The notes beneath the pieces were generated by a model. That model searched no databases. It saw only the letters and a program-made list of their open reading frames with translations, and had not been told where the DNA came from. Of a stretch of 19,450 nt of DNA, positions 6,720-14,429 are shown piece by piece; the stretch's first letter is position 1, and every line of letters starts with the position of its first letter. The stretch spans positions 1 through 19,450 of the forward strand of contig JAOUQB010000008.1 of the NCBI GenBank assembly GCA_029879555.1. The letters are read 5' to 3'. Source of the stretch: Nitrospirota bacterium. GTDB lineage: Bacteria; Nitrospirota; Nitrospiria; Nitrospirales; UBA8639. Made by a program: the position numbers and the translations under genes.

Positions 6720-7195
6720 TTTTCGTCTCCTTTAAGTTCCCTGACTGATCCATTTCAGCCATTAAGGCCTGTTCACCACCAGGAACCGAGGAAGCAAATC
6801 CAGAAAAAAATTCATCTTTATTTTCCTTCCTAGACCTTCAAAAATGTAAAAAAAGTGCGTGGTTTTTCTTGAATCGCTTCCGCCTGGTGGTAGACCTTAA
6901 AGATGGCTGATATGGGTCCGGGGCAAGGACCGGGAAGACATAAAAGTGAATACTGACAAACAAAAAAAGATTGCGCCTGGCTAATCGCCAGGCACATTTT
7001 TATGGCCTCATAGCCGGCCGGGCCTAGCATACAGGGCAACAGTGATATAAAGAAAAAAGGGTTTTACTGCCGGTATGATGATCGAGGGGTTTCTGTAAGC
7101 CATTCTATTTCCAGAACAGATTAATATTTCTTACATCATACGTATTTATACTATATTCTGGTAAAAGGAAAAACGATGAGAAGGCAGATAAGACA
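6720..7195. other. Intergenic stretch with one terminator and a possible tiny ORF
   Basis: No gene longer than about 40 codons is supported. A 17-codon frame at 6903-6956 reads MADMGPGQGPGRHKSEY; it has no good ribosome-binding site, and a terminator follows 15 bases after its stop. The remainder upstream of 7196 is AT-rich (TATTTATACTATATTC near 7142-7157) and probably holds the promoter of the 81-aa gene. I could not fix -35 and -10 boxes with confidence. Confidence 0.45.
6972..7001 (+). terminator. Plus-strand intrinsic terminator
   Basis: Stem GCCTGGC/GCCAGGC (6975-6981 and 6987-6993) with a 5-base loop, followed by ACATTTTT. It ends a plus-strand transcript that holds no conventional gene, only the tiny frame at 6903-6956, so it may define a short RNA. 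Confidence 0.7.
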
Positions 7196-7441
7196 ATGGG
7201 GTTACGGGAGATATTTCGGTCTAATACTTTGCAGGATTTGGCGTCAGGCTGGCGATTTAATAAACACTACAATGCTCGACGTGGAAACTATGTAGAAGAC
7301 CAAGGATTGATGATGCGCGGTATTGATAAGCTTTTAAAGCAATTTGCCAGTGATGAAGACTTGGCCGATTGGAATGACGATCAACGGGATTTTGTGTGGT
7401 CGGGCGAAGATTTGCTTAATCGGGATGATGGGCCGAGTTAA
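7196..7441 (+). CDS. Small hypothetical protein, 81 aa
   Basis: The protein begins MGLREIFRSNTLQDLASGWR and continues with a basic segment and the acidic C-terminal half DEDLADWNDDQRDFVWSGED. I recognise no family. AGAAGG lies roughly 11 bases before the ATG, a moderate ribosome-binding site. A competing 39-codon frame begins at an ATG 20 bases upstream in another register. Protein-like composition and the match between the stop and the end of the convergent MORN gene (only four bases between them) favour the 81-aa frame. Nothing in the sequence indicates a function. Aromatic and acidic residues alternate near the end, as in small adaptor or anti-restriction proteins, but that is only an impression. 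Confidence 0.6.
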   Translation: MGLREIFRSNTLQDLASGWRFNKHYNARRGNYVEDQGLMMRGIDKLLKQFASDEDLADWNDDQRDFVWSGEDLLNRDDGPS

Positions 7442-7445
7442 GATT

Positions 7446-9071
7446 TCACGGAAAAGAATTTTCTGGGCAGGGCGGTAAGACAAATTTTTTCTTGGGATTT
7501 CTCATAAATGATTTCACGTCAATATCTTTGATATTGATCTGAGAAGGGTCCTGGCAGGGCTTTCGCTCCAAACTAAATTGACTGATTTGAGTTTCGGGTT
7601 CTTGAGGCACCTCTTCTATATCGCCTCTGGGAAGACCCAATTTATCTGCTAATGGGATAACATATTTTTTAGTTTCTTCCTCCAAAAGTTCCTGAAAACT
7701 GGGCGTTTCATTTGTATAGGAGGCTAGGATTTTGGGCATCTCTTCCTTCATCAGAGCAACTACAGCATTTTGCTCTGGTGTTAAAGTTTTTCCCTGTTGC
7801 CGGGCATTAAAAACTTCGAAAACCTGATTATCTTCAAATAATTTTTGAATAGCTTTTCTGGTTATTTTCTCAATATTCAATTCTTTTTTTGCCGCCGTAT
7901 ATGCTTCAAATTCCTCTTCATAAATATCCTGAAAACTTGGCGTAGCGTTCGGCGGATAGGAATTTTCCACGTCTTTTATCTTCTCCAGCAATGCGTCAGC
8001 TTCGGCCATTAGGTTAGGACTTTCATAATTGCCATTGTGGAATTCGTAAAGGTTACTATCTTCGAGAAATTCCTTAATAGCCTTTCTGGTGTCTTCTTCA
8101 TTATTTCCTTCTTTACCATTTACATAGGTGGTGACTTTCGTTAATCCCGTGGGATAGGTAATCGTCACTTCACCAGAGAGAACATCATGCGTCCAGGTGC
8201 CTTTGAAACGATTCCCATCTGGATTGATTTCTATGCCAGGGCCGTGGCGCAGGTCATTTTCAAATACACCCTCATGAATGATGCCATTGGCTAAGATATA
8301 TTTTCCTTGGCCATGCCGCGTTTCTTTTTCGCCAATTTCGCCAACATATTGGCTTTTATCTTTGTAGTTGATCGTGCCCTGAACCATTTTATTATTTTCA
8401 TACATGCCGGAAACCCTGATAACCGGACCTAAATTTTTGGAAGTGTATTGTCTTGTAAAGGGGCCATGGGAGACATCATCTTTGTACATGATAGTTATCA
8501 CAACATTTTCAGTGGTGATTGTATGAATGCCTTGTTTTTTCCCTTGGACATATTTTCCGGTTATAGTAGCGCCTTCCTCTGCGTATGTTTCTGTGAACTG
8601 GCCGTGTTTCTTACCCGAATCCCAGGTTCCAACCATTTTCGTCCCTTCTTTGTTAGATAAAGTGCCGGCTCCGTGCGGTTTACCGCTTCGAATATGCCCG
8701 GTAAAGGTTTTGCCATCTTCGGTAATTGTTCGGATAGGTGGCTCTGGCGATTTTAACGACTGGCGTACTTGCGGCCAAATATAAACCAAGGCCGCCAATC
8801 CAAAAAGAACTAGGGTAATCAAGACGCCTTTATGCTGAAAGAAAAAACTTCGGGCTTGGTCAGTCGGTGCGACAGGAAGAGGGGTGGCCGGCCTTGGCGG
8901 GGCCGATGAAGTTTTTTGCAGCTCGTCGGCCAAGAAGCCATACGCTATTTTAACCTGGTCCTGAAAATCCGCATGAATATTGCCTAACCGGGTGGAATAA
9001 GCGGCTTCCAATTCTGCGGAAGAAAAAGGCTCTGAGAGCCGTAAGAGTTTCAGGGCTTTGGTTCTGTCCAT
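7446..9071 (-). CDS. Membrane protein with J-like module, MORN repeats and a duplicated C-terminal domain
   Basis: 541 aa in four parts. Residues 1-53 are a short J-domain-like module (LLRLSEPFSSAELEAAY, then IHADF and IAYGFL); the HPD position reads HAD. A proline-rich linker leads to one membrane segment at about 82-100. From about 119 to 310 there are seven or eight MORN-type repeats (F-x-G-x-x-x-x-G-K-x-HG-x-G), which in known proteins mediate membrane or protein contacts. The C-terminal part holds two tandem copies, 328-393 and 404-473, each starting TRKAI, with an ED and an xEF/xEV pair, and ending TPSFQ..EEE. The ATG comes 4 bases after the coupling-protein stop, so they form one operon. 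One membrane span places the J-like module in the cytoplasm and, if the orientation is as expected, MORN outside. I know no protein with this architecture; the function is open, perhaps a transfer-apparatus accessory. Confidence 0.85.
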   Translation of the reverse strand: MDRTKALKLLRLSEPFSSAELEAAYSTRLGNIHADFQDQVKIAYGFLADELQKTSSAPPRPATPLPVAPTDQARSFFFQHKGVLITLVLFGLAALVYIWPQVRQSLKSPEPPIRTITEDGKTFTGHIRSGKPHGAGTLSNKEGTKMVGTWDSGKKHGQFTETYAEEGATITGKYVQGKKQGIHTITTENVVITIMYKDDVSHGPFTRQYTSKNLGPVIRVSGMYENNKMVQGTINYKDKSQYVGEIGEKETRHGQGKYILANGIIHEGVFENDLRHGPGIEINPDGNRFKGTWTHDVLSGEVTITYPTGLTKVTTYVNGKEGNNEEDTRKAIKEFLEDSNLYEFHNGNYESPNLMAEADALLEKIKDVENSYPPNATPSFQDIYEEEFEAYTAAKKELNIEKITRKAIQKLFEDNQVFEVFNARQQGKTLTPEQNAVVALMKEEMPKILASYTNETPSFQELLEEETKKYVIPLADKLGLPRGDIEEVPQEPETQISQFSLERKPCQDPSQINIKDIDVKSFMRNPKKKFVLPPCPENSFP

Positions 9072-9075
9072 AACG

Positions 9076-11889
9076 CTAAGCCAGCTTTAGCCTTTCATAT
9101 ACCGCGTTTAATTCTTCGGCCGGCAAATCATTCAGGTTTTCGATAAAGGCCGTTTGTAAATCTTCTTTGGTAAAGGGATCAGGCAAAGCCAAGGCTTTTA
9201 AATCTTGGGTGCGGGTATTGGTGCTTTGATGGGCTTGGATCATCTTCGGGTCTTTGAGAATATAGTAGGCTTGTTCTAAATCAGGCAACACATCACCATG
9301 GACGGTATCAATCAGGCCGGCATATTTTTTCCGCAACTCCTGGACGGTGAAACTTTCGCTTAATCCCATGAGGTCCAGGGCATCTTGATAGGCTTCAGCA
9401 TCATTGGTTACCGGCTCGTCTTCCTGAATAGGGACCGTGGCGGCCGTGACAAGCGGCAGCAATTGCAGTTCTGGAAATGTGATGGCGGCCGGCAGATCAA
9501 ACGGCAATGGAGGCAGGGCTTCAACAGGTATATCAAGCCTAGGGCCTGGTGCATCCAGTAATTCCCCGATCAGGGGTTTGGCGGCATGCTTTTCCGCTGC
9601 CTTAAGAAGGATCGGGCTGTTGGAGCCAAAATAGTTTGTGGTGGTCCACCCATAATGAAGGGGCTTAGCAGCCGGCCCGGTAAAATCCGGGTCAGGGTCG
9701 TACATACTTTTATCAAATAATTGAAAATAGGGCACTCGCTTGACCACAAAAGGGTCTTCCCCGGTCGGGAAAATCAGACCAAATTCACGAGAACGGGCAA
9801 ATTCTTTTTCAAGTTCGCTCGGATCAAGTAGGGGCCTGATTTGATAGGACGAGGAGGTGCGGTAATTTGCGTTTTGACCCCATTTTTTCTCATAGGCCAT
9901 TTGTGACACATCATCGACCATGGAACGGGTATTGCCGAGTTTTTGCATTACATAGTCTTTCGTGCCTTGGCCGGCCAGAGAAAACACCTGTACAGCCGCC
10001 GCATTTTCCATGAAGGTTTCCCAATTCTTCCCATAGAGGTCTTGAAGCTGTCCGATATTTTGTAAAATAGGCCAGAGCTTGACGCCGATACCGGCAACGT
10101 AGCCGGCCGCTTTTTCAAGGATCGGCATATGCCCCAATGAATAAAATTCATCAAGAATAAATAAGGTTTTGCGTGAGCGATTGGCCCTCCCGCCTTTTGG
10201 ATTTTCCATGGCATAAAACGCCAATAGGATGAACAAACGGACAAAACGGTTCAGCCGCTGAAGATCATTGCCTTCTAGGACCAGGTAAATTGACACTGGT
10301 TTTGAGGGAAGATCAAACATCGAAAAATCGCTCTCACCGCCTAATAAATCCTGAACGCGAGGGTCTTCGAGGAATTTAATATGCGTGGACACGGTGCCCA
10401 GCAGGCTGCCACGGTGTTCCCCGGATGCATTGGAAAGAATGGCGGCGGATTCACGGGCTAGGCCATTACAACCTGGGTTTTGCGCCATAGTTTGTAAGAT
10501 CGCCTTGAATGCCTCGGCTGGCTGGTGAAGCGCCTTATAGACCGCAACGAGGGAACGATTGCCCTCAAAGGTGGGATCGGTCAGCACATGGGCGATAAAG
10601 CCTTTAATGACTTTCTCGGCCGCTTCATCCCAGTACCGATTTTTATCACCAGAGGAGACGATTAACGCACTGGTGATAATATCAATTTGCTTCACACAAT
10701 CCGGCGAATAAATATCAATCTCTTGCAACGGGTTGTAGCGCCGGTGAAGATTTCTCACACTGGTTTTGGAGTAGGGGTCGATGACATGAACACCTTGTTT
10801 ATGATGGTCGGCCCGTTTTCGAGCCGTGACTTCGGTATTGCTGCCTTTAGGGTCCAGGCAAATGATATTGTCCGACCAAAGCAACAGATTTGGAATGATA
10901 TAAGATATGCCTTTGCCGCCACGTGAGCCGGCAATGGTGACAAAATGCCGGTCATCATCGAGGCCAATAAATAAATTGCCGTATAGGGACTTTCCCAGGA
11001 GGAGGGCGCTTTTGTAATAAGGAAATTCCCATTCTTTCCAAAACCCGGCGAAACTACTCGATCCACCCAGGCCAAAGGCAGCGCGTCGAAAATGATCACG
11101 TAGCCGCGTGGTTTTTTTGGCGACTTTAAAAAACCAACCCGGCTCATGAATGGTGCGAAAGAAAGAAAGAAACAGCCAATATCCGATGATGACCGAGAAA
11201 GCCGCCGGGTGGGCTGACAATACAAAGATAGGAATTGCGAGATACGCGAGATATAAGAAACTGAGATCAAATTTACCATCAAATAACACCGTTACCGGCA
11301 TTAAAATCACGCTTTCCTCTGTGGCGGCTCCGCCACTTCGATCAATCCCCATAAAGGAAAAAATAAAGAACAGAAAAATGGGGGTATAGCCAAACACTAA
11401 GCCGCGCCAATCTTTCGGGTGCATGGTCTGATTGCCAAAATAATCACCGATTAGGGCTAAGGCGAACACCCCCGAACCAATAAAAAATATCCAGGCGGGG
11501 ATTGAAAAGATTTCTTGAATAAAGATGAAGAGGGGAAAGGTATTGGATGATGACCAAAAGGCCGCCGTCACCATTAATATTATGGGCAAGAACAGATACA
11601 TTTGAAGGCCGGTCATAAGAGCTACTAAGGAAAAAAGAAGAAGCCGGGCCGCAAATCCATCAAATTGTCGCTGGATCGGATTAATGGGATTGCTTAGAGA
11701 ACGAATGAGGGGGTGAAATATGCGAAAGCCGAGAACATAAATAGTCCAATACGTACCGCCGCCAATAGCGATACAGGCAATCATTCTTAAGGCTTGATGT
11801 TCTATATAAGGAAGAAGGAAGTAATTGGCTTCAAACGCGGCATAGAAACCAAGAGCTATCGTGCCGACAATCCAAAAAAGATGAAACAC
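9076..11889 (-). CDS. virD4: VirD4/TraG-type coupling protein with C-terminal J-like modules
   Basis: A 937-aa type IV coupling ATPase that would bring the relaxase-DNA complex to a secretion channel. The Walker A region AGSRGGKG is at residues 319-326, the characteristic YIIPNLL..W and LDPKGS follow, and Walker B LFILDEF is at about 576-582. The TraG-typical ILQNIGQL and SSSYQIRPLL blocks come later, with the all-alpha region at about 480-520. The first 245 residues are unusually hydrophobic, with about seven or eight segments (near 3-20, 32-55, 82-112, 118-148, 163-181 and 209-245), whereas VirD4 normally has two. After the ATPase a proline-rich linker (about 780-830) leads to two J-like modules at 834-880 (LMGLSESFTVQEL, then VHGDV) and 896-936 (LALPDPFTKEDL). 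The start codon is GTG, preceded by AGGA. No virB genes are in the window. Confidence 0.93.
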   Translation of the reverse strand: MFHLFWIVGTIALGFYAAFEANYFLLPYIEHQALRMIACIAIGGGTYWTIYVLGFRIFHPLIRSLSNPINPIQRQFDGFAARLLLFSLVALMTGLQMYLFLPIILMVTAAFWSSSNTFPLFIFIQEIFSIPAWIFFIGSGVFALALIGDYFGNQTMHPKDWRGLVFGYTPIFLFFIFSFMGIDRSGGAATEESVILMPVTVLFDGKFDLSFLYLAYLAIPIFVLSAHPAAFSVIIGYWLFLSFFRTIHEPGWFFKVAKKTTRLRDHFRRAAFGLGGSSSFAGFWKEWEFPYYKSALLLGKSLYGNLFIGLDDDRHFVTIAGSRGGKGISYIIPNLLLWSDNIICLDPKGSNTEVTARKRADHHKQGVHVIDPYSKTSVRNLHRRYNPLQEIDIYSPDCVKQIDIITSALIVSSGDKNRYWDEAAEKVIKGFIAHVLTDPTFEGNRSLVAVYKALHQPAEAFKAILQTMAQNPGCNGLARESAAILSNASGEHRGSLLGTVSTHIKFLEDPRVQDLLGGESDFSMFDLPSKPVSIYLVLEGNDLQRLNRFVRLFILLAFYAMENPKGGRANRSRKTLFILDEFYSLGHMPILEKAAGYVAGIGVKLWPILQNIGQLQDLYGKNWETFMENAAAVQVFSLAGQGTKDYVMQKLGNTRSMVDDVSQMAYEKKWGQNANYRTSSSYQIRPLLDPSELEKEFARSREFGLIFPTGEDPFVVKRVPYFQLFDKSMYDPDPDFTGPAAKPLHYGWTTTNYFGSNSPILLKAAEKHAAKPLIGELLDAPGPRLDIPVEALPPLPFDLPAAITFPELQLLPLVTAATVPIQEDEPVTNDAEAYQDALDLMGLSESFTVQELRKKYAGLIDTVHGDVLPDLEQAYYILKDPKMIQAHQSTNTRTQDLKALALPDPFTKEDLQTAFIENLNDLPAEELNAVYERLKLA

Positions 11890-11974
11890 AGGGGGATCCT
11901 ATTATAAAAGGCTAAAATTTCTTCTGAATATCTGAATTGGGAATGTGGATTGTACCAAAAGAAACGGGCTATAG

Positions 11975-12066
11975 TGTATCCGCTACCATGCTGGCAAGCC
12001 TCTGGTAGTGCGACGGTGATATACCGGAAAGGCCGCTTAGTTCTAAAGGACTAGGCGGCTTTTTTC
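11975..12066 (+). ncRNA. Structured leader RNA or small RNA ending in a terminator
   Basis: Three successive plus-strand hairpins precede the coiled-coil gene. These are CTACCA/TGGTAG at 11983-12008, CGGT/ACCG at 12014-12026, and GCCGCTTAG/CTAGGCGGC at 12032-12059. The last is followed by six T's, giving a good intrinsic terminator. A possible -10 TATAGT lies at about 11970 with a weak TGGATT 18 bases before it. The terminator ends 24 bases upstream of the ATG at 12090. The RNA could therefore be a small RNA of about 90 nt, or a leader that attenuates the downstream operon. I do not match it to a known riboswitch class. Confidence 0.5.
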
Positions 12067-12089
12067 TGCGTACATAAAAAGGGGGGGTT

Positions 12090-12665
12090 ATGCGTGAAGA
12101 TGACAAGCTCTTTGAAAATGCCCCGGATTTAGGTCTGGAATTTGATAAGCATAAAAACCCAAATTCCCCGGAAAAAAATGAAGCCGAACGATTACGCGAT
12201 CAGATGCGAAAAAATTTAGTCGCTGAAGAAATTCGCAATCACAAAAATACCTTAGAGCATCGGCCAGATGGCAATATGCGCCGGGAAGGGGATGCTCAAA
12301 TGTTGCAAGCAAGAGTGAGACAAGAACGGCGATTTCGGGAATATCAGATTAAACGAGAGGCGGCCGCAGAACAGCAGCAACATGAACAAATGGCACGACA
12401 AAAAGAAGGGTCAGCTCAACAAGAAAATGCTCAACAACGCGCCATGGAAGAACAGGTCAAAAAACAAATATTGGCCGACCAGCAACACCAAAAAGACGTG
12501 GCTGCCCATCAACGCCAAGTGAAAGCTCAGGAACAGGTTAAGCCGCCGTCACAAAAACCGGGTAGTAAATTGGATCAGGCCAGTGTAAAACTTCAAAAGG
12601 ACTTTAAAGAAGCTACGTCACCTCCACCCGAGCCGCCGGCCCCAAATCACGAACCGAAACGTTAA
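12090..12665 (+). CDS. Soluble Gln-rich coiled-coil protein, 191 aa
   Basis: No enzymatic motif, signal peptide or membrane segment is visible. Residues 25-155 are a nearly continuous charged helix rich in Gln, Glu, Arg and Lys, with heptad-like spacing (EAERLRDQMRKNLVAEEIRN; QKEGSAQQENAQQRAMEEQV). The tail is proline-rich and probably disordered (SPPPEPPAPNHEPK). The start follows a G-run ribosome-binding site (AAAGGGGGGG, 2-3 bases before ATG). It is the first gene of a plus-strand operon with the RHH/J protein (6 bases downstream) and the 73-aa protein, divergent from the coupling-protein operon. Its position suggests a scaffold in the same process as the J-module proteins. That is inference from context, as coiled coils of this kind give no functional family. 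Confidence 0.75.
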   Translation: MREDDKLFENAPDLGLEFDKHKNPNSPEKNEAERLRDQMRKNLVAEEIRNHKNTLEHRPDGNMRREGDAQMLQARVRQERRFREYQIKREAAAEQQQHEQMARQKEGSAQQENAQQRAMEEQVKKQILADQQHQKDVAAHQRQVKAQEQVKPPSQKPGSKLDQASVKLQKDFKEATSPPPEPPAPNHEPKR

Positions 12666-12671
12666 TAACTG

Positions 12672-13151
12672 ATGGATCAGGCTATGTTTAAAGAAGGAGA
12701 TGAATTTTTTACAAAATCCGTGCGCCGTGAAGTTCCACTGCCTGGCGGAGAAACAGAAACGATTGAAATGCCGCAATGGTACTGGACCACAATGGACTGG
12801 CTTGTAGACGAATCCGATATGACCGAAGAAATGATTGTGCAATTTGGTTTAAAACATCCACAAGGAGAAGACCTGGCCGAAAATGTGAAAACCTCCATCT
12901 ACGTGTTATTTCACAGTTATGATAAACAATTTAATCCGGACGAATATGACGGCACCGGCTATGATGAATATGATCCTGACCAGTTTCTATTAAAAGAAGC
13001 CATGGATTTATTAGGCATCGAAAAACCCTTTTCTGAAAAGGATTTAAAAAAACAATATATGACCAGGATTGCTAAAATTCACCCTGATCTTATGGATCAA
13101 TACAATGAAGCTTTTGAATTATTAAAAAAGAATTTGATGAAAGAAAAATAA
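12672..13151 (+). CDS. RHH_4-like DNA-binding protein fused to a J-domain module
   Basis: 159 aa in two parts. Residues 17-85 read like the RHH_4 ribbon-helix-helix domain: a strand with V-R-R-E-V-P-L, then TETIEMPQWYWTTMDWLVDE, ESDMTEEMIVQFGL, and a final helix NVKTSIYVLFHSYD. Residues 103-154 are a compact J-like module with LLGIEKPFSEKDLKKQYMTR and a canonical HPD at 137-139, then YNEAFELLKK. HPD is the motif by which J proteins stimulate DnaK/Hsp70, and it is intact only in this one of the four modules in the region. The gene starts 6 bases after the preceding stop with no strong ribosome-binding site, so translation is probably coupled. A DNA-binding domain plus J module could link DNA or a regulator to the coupling-protein complex. 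The RHH call is from pattern recognition, not a search. Confidence 0.8.
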   Translation: MDQAMFKEGDEFFTKSVRREVPLPGGETETIEMPQWYWTTMDWLVDESDMTEEMIVQFGLKHPQGEDLAENVKTSIYVLFHSYDKQFNPDEYDGTGYDEYDPDQFLLKEAMDLLGIEKPFSEKDLKKQYMTRIAKIHPDLMDQYNEAFELLKKNLMKEK

Positions 13152-13164
13152 ATGGAATTGCGTT

Positions 13165-13386
13165 TTGAAAAACTGGAAGAATGATTATGATAAAGGAGAA
13201 TTTAAAATCAAACCGTTCATGTGGAATAGGCTGGTTGGCTTGCCAGACCAAAACTACAATCACAAAATTAGGGTCATCGCCAATGATAGTATTACACCAT
13301 GGTCTTATTTGACGCCTGAAGAATGCGAACAACAGCGGCTACAAATGGCTTATCAATATGAAGGCCTCCAGGATGTTGAGGATTAA
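13165..13386 (+). CDS. Small hypothetical protein, 73 aa, with uncertain start
   Basis: The frame contains EFKIKPFMWNRLVGLPDQNY, then IRVIANDSITPWSYLTPEEC and a Gln-rich helical end (EQQRLQMAYQYEGLQD). I recognise no family. The only start that gives the full frame is TTG at 13165, with no good ribosome-binding site; the next in-frame ATG is codon 19 and leaves 55 residues. It lies 13 bases downstream of the RHH/J gene and is followed by a strong terminator at 13482, so it is the last gene of this operon. The absence of a J-like module distinguishes it from its neighbour. The uncertainty is about the start, not about whether the frame is coding. Confidence 0.6.
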   Translation: MKNWKNDYDKGEFKIKPFMWNRLVGLPDQNYNHKIRVIANDSITPWSYLTPEECEQQRLQMAYQYEGLQDVED

Positions 13387-13481
13387 ACAAATGGTCAGTA
13401 AAACCTATTTCTTTCGCCCATAGACGCTCACAGAGCGATCTTAACTCGAACCGCCACCTTTCCCACGGAAATATCAAAAGA

Positions 13482-13537
13482 GGCTATCAGGGGGTAAAAT
13501 TTCGCAAAAAATTGCCCCTTTGGTAGCCCTTTTTTTT
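13482..13537 (+). terminator. Terminator of the plus-strand 12090-13386 operon
   Basis: A long imperfect hairpin pairs GGCTATCAGGGG with CCCCTTTGGTAGCC across an AT-rich inner stem and is followed directly by a run of eight T's (13530-13537). It lies about 95 bases after the last stop of the operon. Confidence 0.8.
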
Positions 13538-13640
13538 GTTATTGGGAATCCCTCCCACAGTCACAAATACACCATCAATGCTCATGCGGGGTTTGGGATG
13601 GCCACTTTGGGAAAACCTCCCACGTTTCGAAAACGGGGAA

Positions 13641-13671
13641 AAGAAAACCCCTGACCGCAAACGATCAGGGG
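13641..13671 (-). terminator. Terminator of the minus-strand DUF6908-like gene
   Basis: On the minus strand a perfect 7-bp stem, CCCCTGA/TCAGGGG (plus-strand 13648-13654 and 13665-13671), is followed by TTTTCTTTT. It stands 15 bases beyond the stop of the gene at 13686, and a smaller hairpin (GAACGGCT/AGCCGTTC) overlaps the end of that gene. Confidence 0.8.
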
Positions 13672-13685
13672 TGAAAATGAACGGC

Positions 13686-14108
13686 TTAAGAGAGCCGTTC
13701 GCGGGTGACGGTATCGGCAAAGAAGCCTTGATGTTTCAAGTTGCGAAACCACATCCGGGCAAAGCTTTTCAATTCGGCCTTGAGGGAATTATCGACATGG
13801 GACGGCTTGCCTTGGTCATTGTAGCGGTAGACCTCCTGATACACGCCCATATAGTCATTGCGGAATGACAGGGGTTCGGCTTGTGTGGTGCCTTCATGGG
13901 AAATGATTTGAAAGACCATTTCCGGATCACGCATCAGATCACCGTTTTGGATGCCCGTATGGGATAAGGCAATTTGCCGATGACCGTCAGTGGTGGGACC
14001 GATATCTTCAATACTCAGCGGCATAAAGCCTTCGGATGTCAATTTGACGGCTTGATCCTCGCCTAAAAGGGTGAGGAGGGATGTGGCAAATGATGTATAG
14101 GTTTTCAT
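13686..14108 (-). CDS. DUF6908-like conserved plasmid protein, 140 aa
   Basis: I recognise the block NGDLMRDPEMVFQI followed by PLSFRNDYMGVYQEVY and ELKSFARMWFRNLKHQGF as the pattern of DUF6908, a family common on plasmids and integrative elements with no known biochemical role. The segment ALSHTGIQNGDLMRDPE suggests a small alpha/beta fold. I placed the start at the ATG reading MKTYTSFATSLLTLLG, because AAAGGAC lies about 7 bases before it. The frame remains open 15 codons further upstream, but that extension has no ribosome-binding site and an unlikely sequence. It has its own terminator. It is probably in one transcription unit with the 83-aa gene upstream (gap of 69 bases). Such genes are often part of single-strand-DNA or anti-restriction neighbourhoods, but here this is only context. 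Confidence 0.8.
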   Translation of the reverse strand: MKTYTSFATSLLTLLGEDQAVKLTSEGFMPLSIEDIGPTTDGHRQIALSHTGIQNGDLMRDPEMVFQIISHEGTTQAEPLSFRNDYMGVYQEVYRYNDQGKPSHVDNSLKAELKSFARMWFRNLKHQGFFADTVTRERLS

Positions 14109-14177
14109 GATTAAAGTCCTTTCGATGAAGTGATGATCCCCCGACCGGACCATCCAGCCGGGGGCAGGGAAGCCACG

Positions 14178-14429
14178 CTAGGCGGCTTTGGCTTTGGAAA
14201 GACGATGCTGGCGCATCCATTCCTTCGCATCGATGGCGGTATCAATAAGCGCATCCAATTCATGCGCTTGGTAGGAATGGCCGTTTTTCCACTCGCTTTG
14301 TTGTTGATACCCGATCTTGAAGGTCACCGAGAGGAACTTGCCTTTTTCGGAAGTCTGCTCCCAGATCGACGCTTGGACCCGTCCGTTTTGGATTTTGTGA
14401 ACAGGTGGGTTTTTTTCTAAAGTCGCCAT
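14178..14429 (-). CDS. Small conserved plasmid protein, 83 aa
   Basis: The protein starts MATLEKNPPVHKIQNGRVQA and continues SIWEQTSEKGKFLSVTFKIG, YQ, EWKNGHSY and an amphipathic C-terminal helix (ELDALIDTAIDAKEWMRQHR). The pattern H-K-I-x-x-G-x-V-x-A-x-I-W ... V-T-F ... Y ... W-K ... S-Y-x-x-x-E-L-x-x-L ... A-x-x-W belongs to a short family frequent on mobile elements, which I recall only as an uncharacterised, possibly nucleic-acid-binding, beta-sheet protein. The start was chosen because AAAGGAG lies 8 bases before the ATG. The longer frame beginning 14 codons upstream has no such site. A perfect 8-bp hairpin lies about 30-60 bases upstream, in the leader. Confidence 0.8.
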   Translation of the reverse strand: MATLEKNPPVHKIQNGRVQASIWEQTSEKGKFLSVTFKIGYQQQSEWKNGHSYQAHELDALIDTAIDAKEWMRQHRLSKAKAA

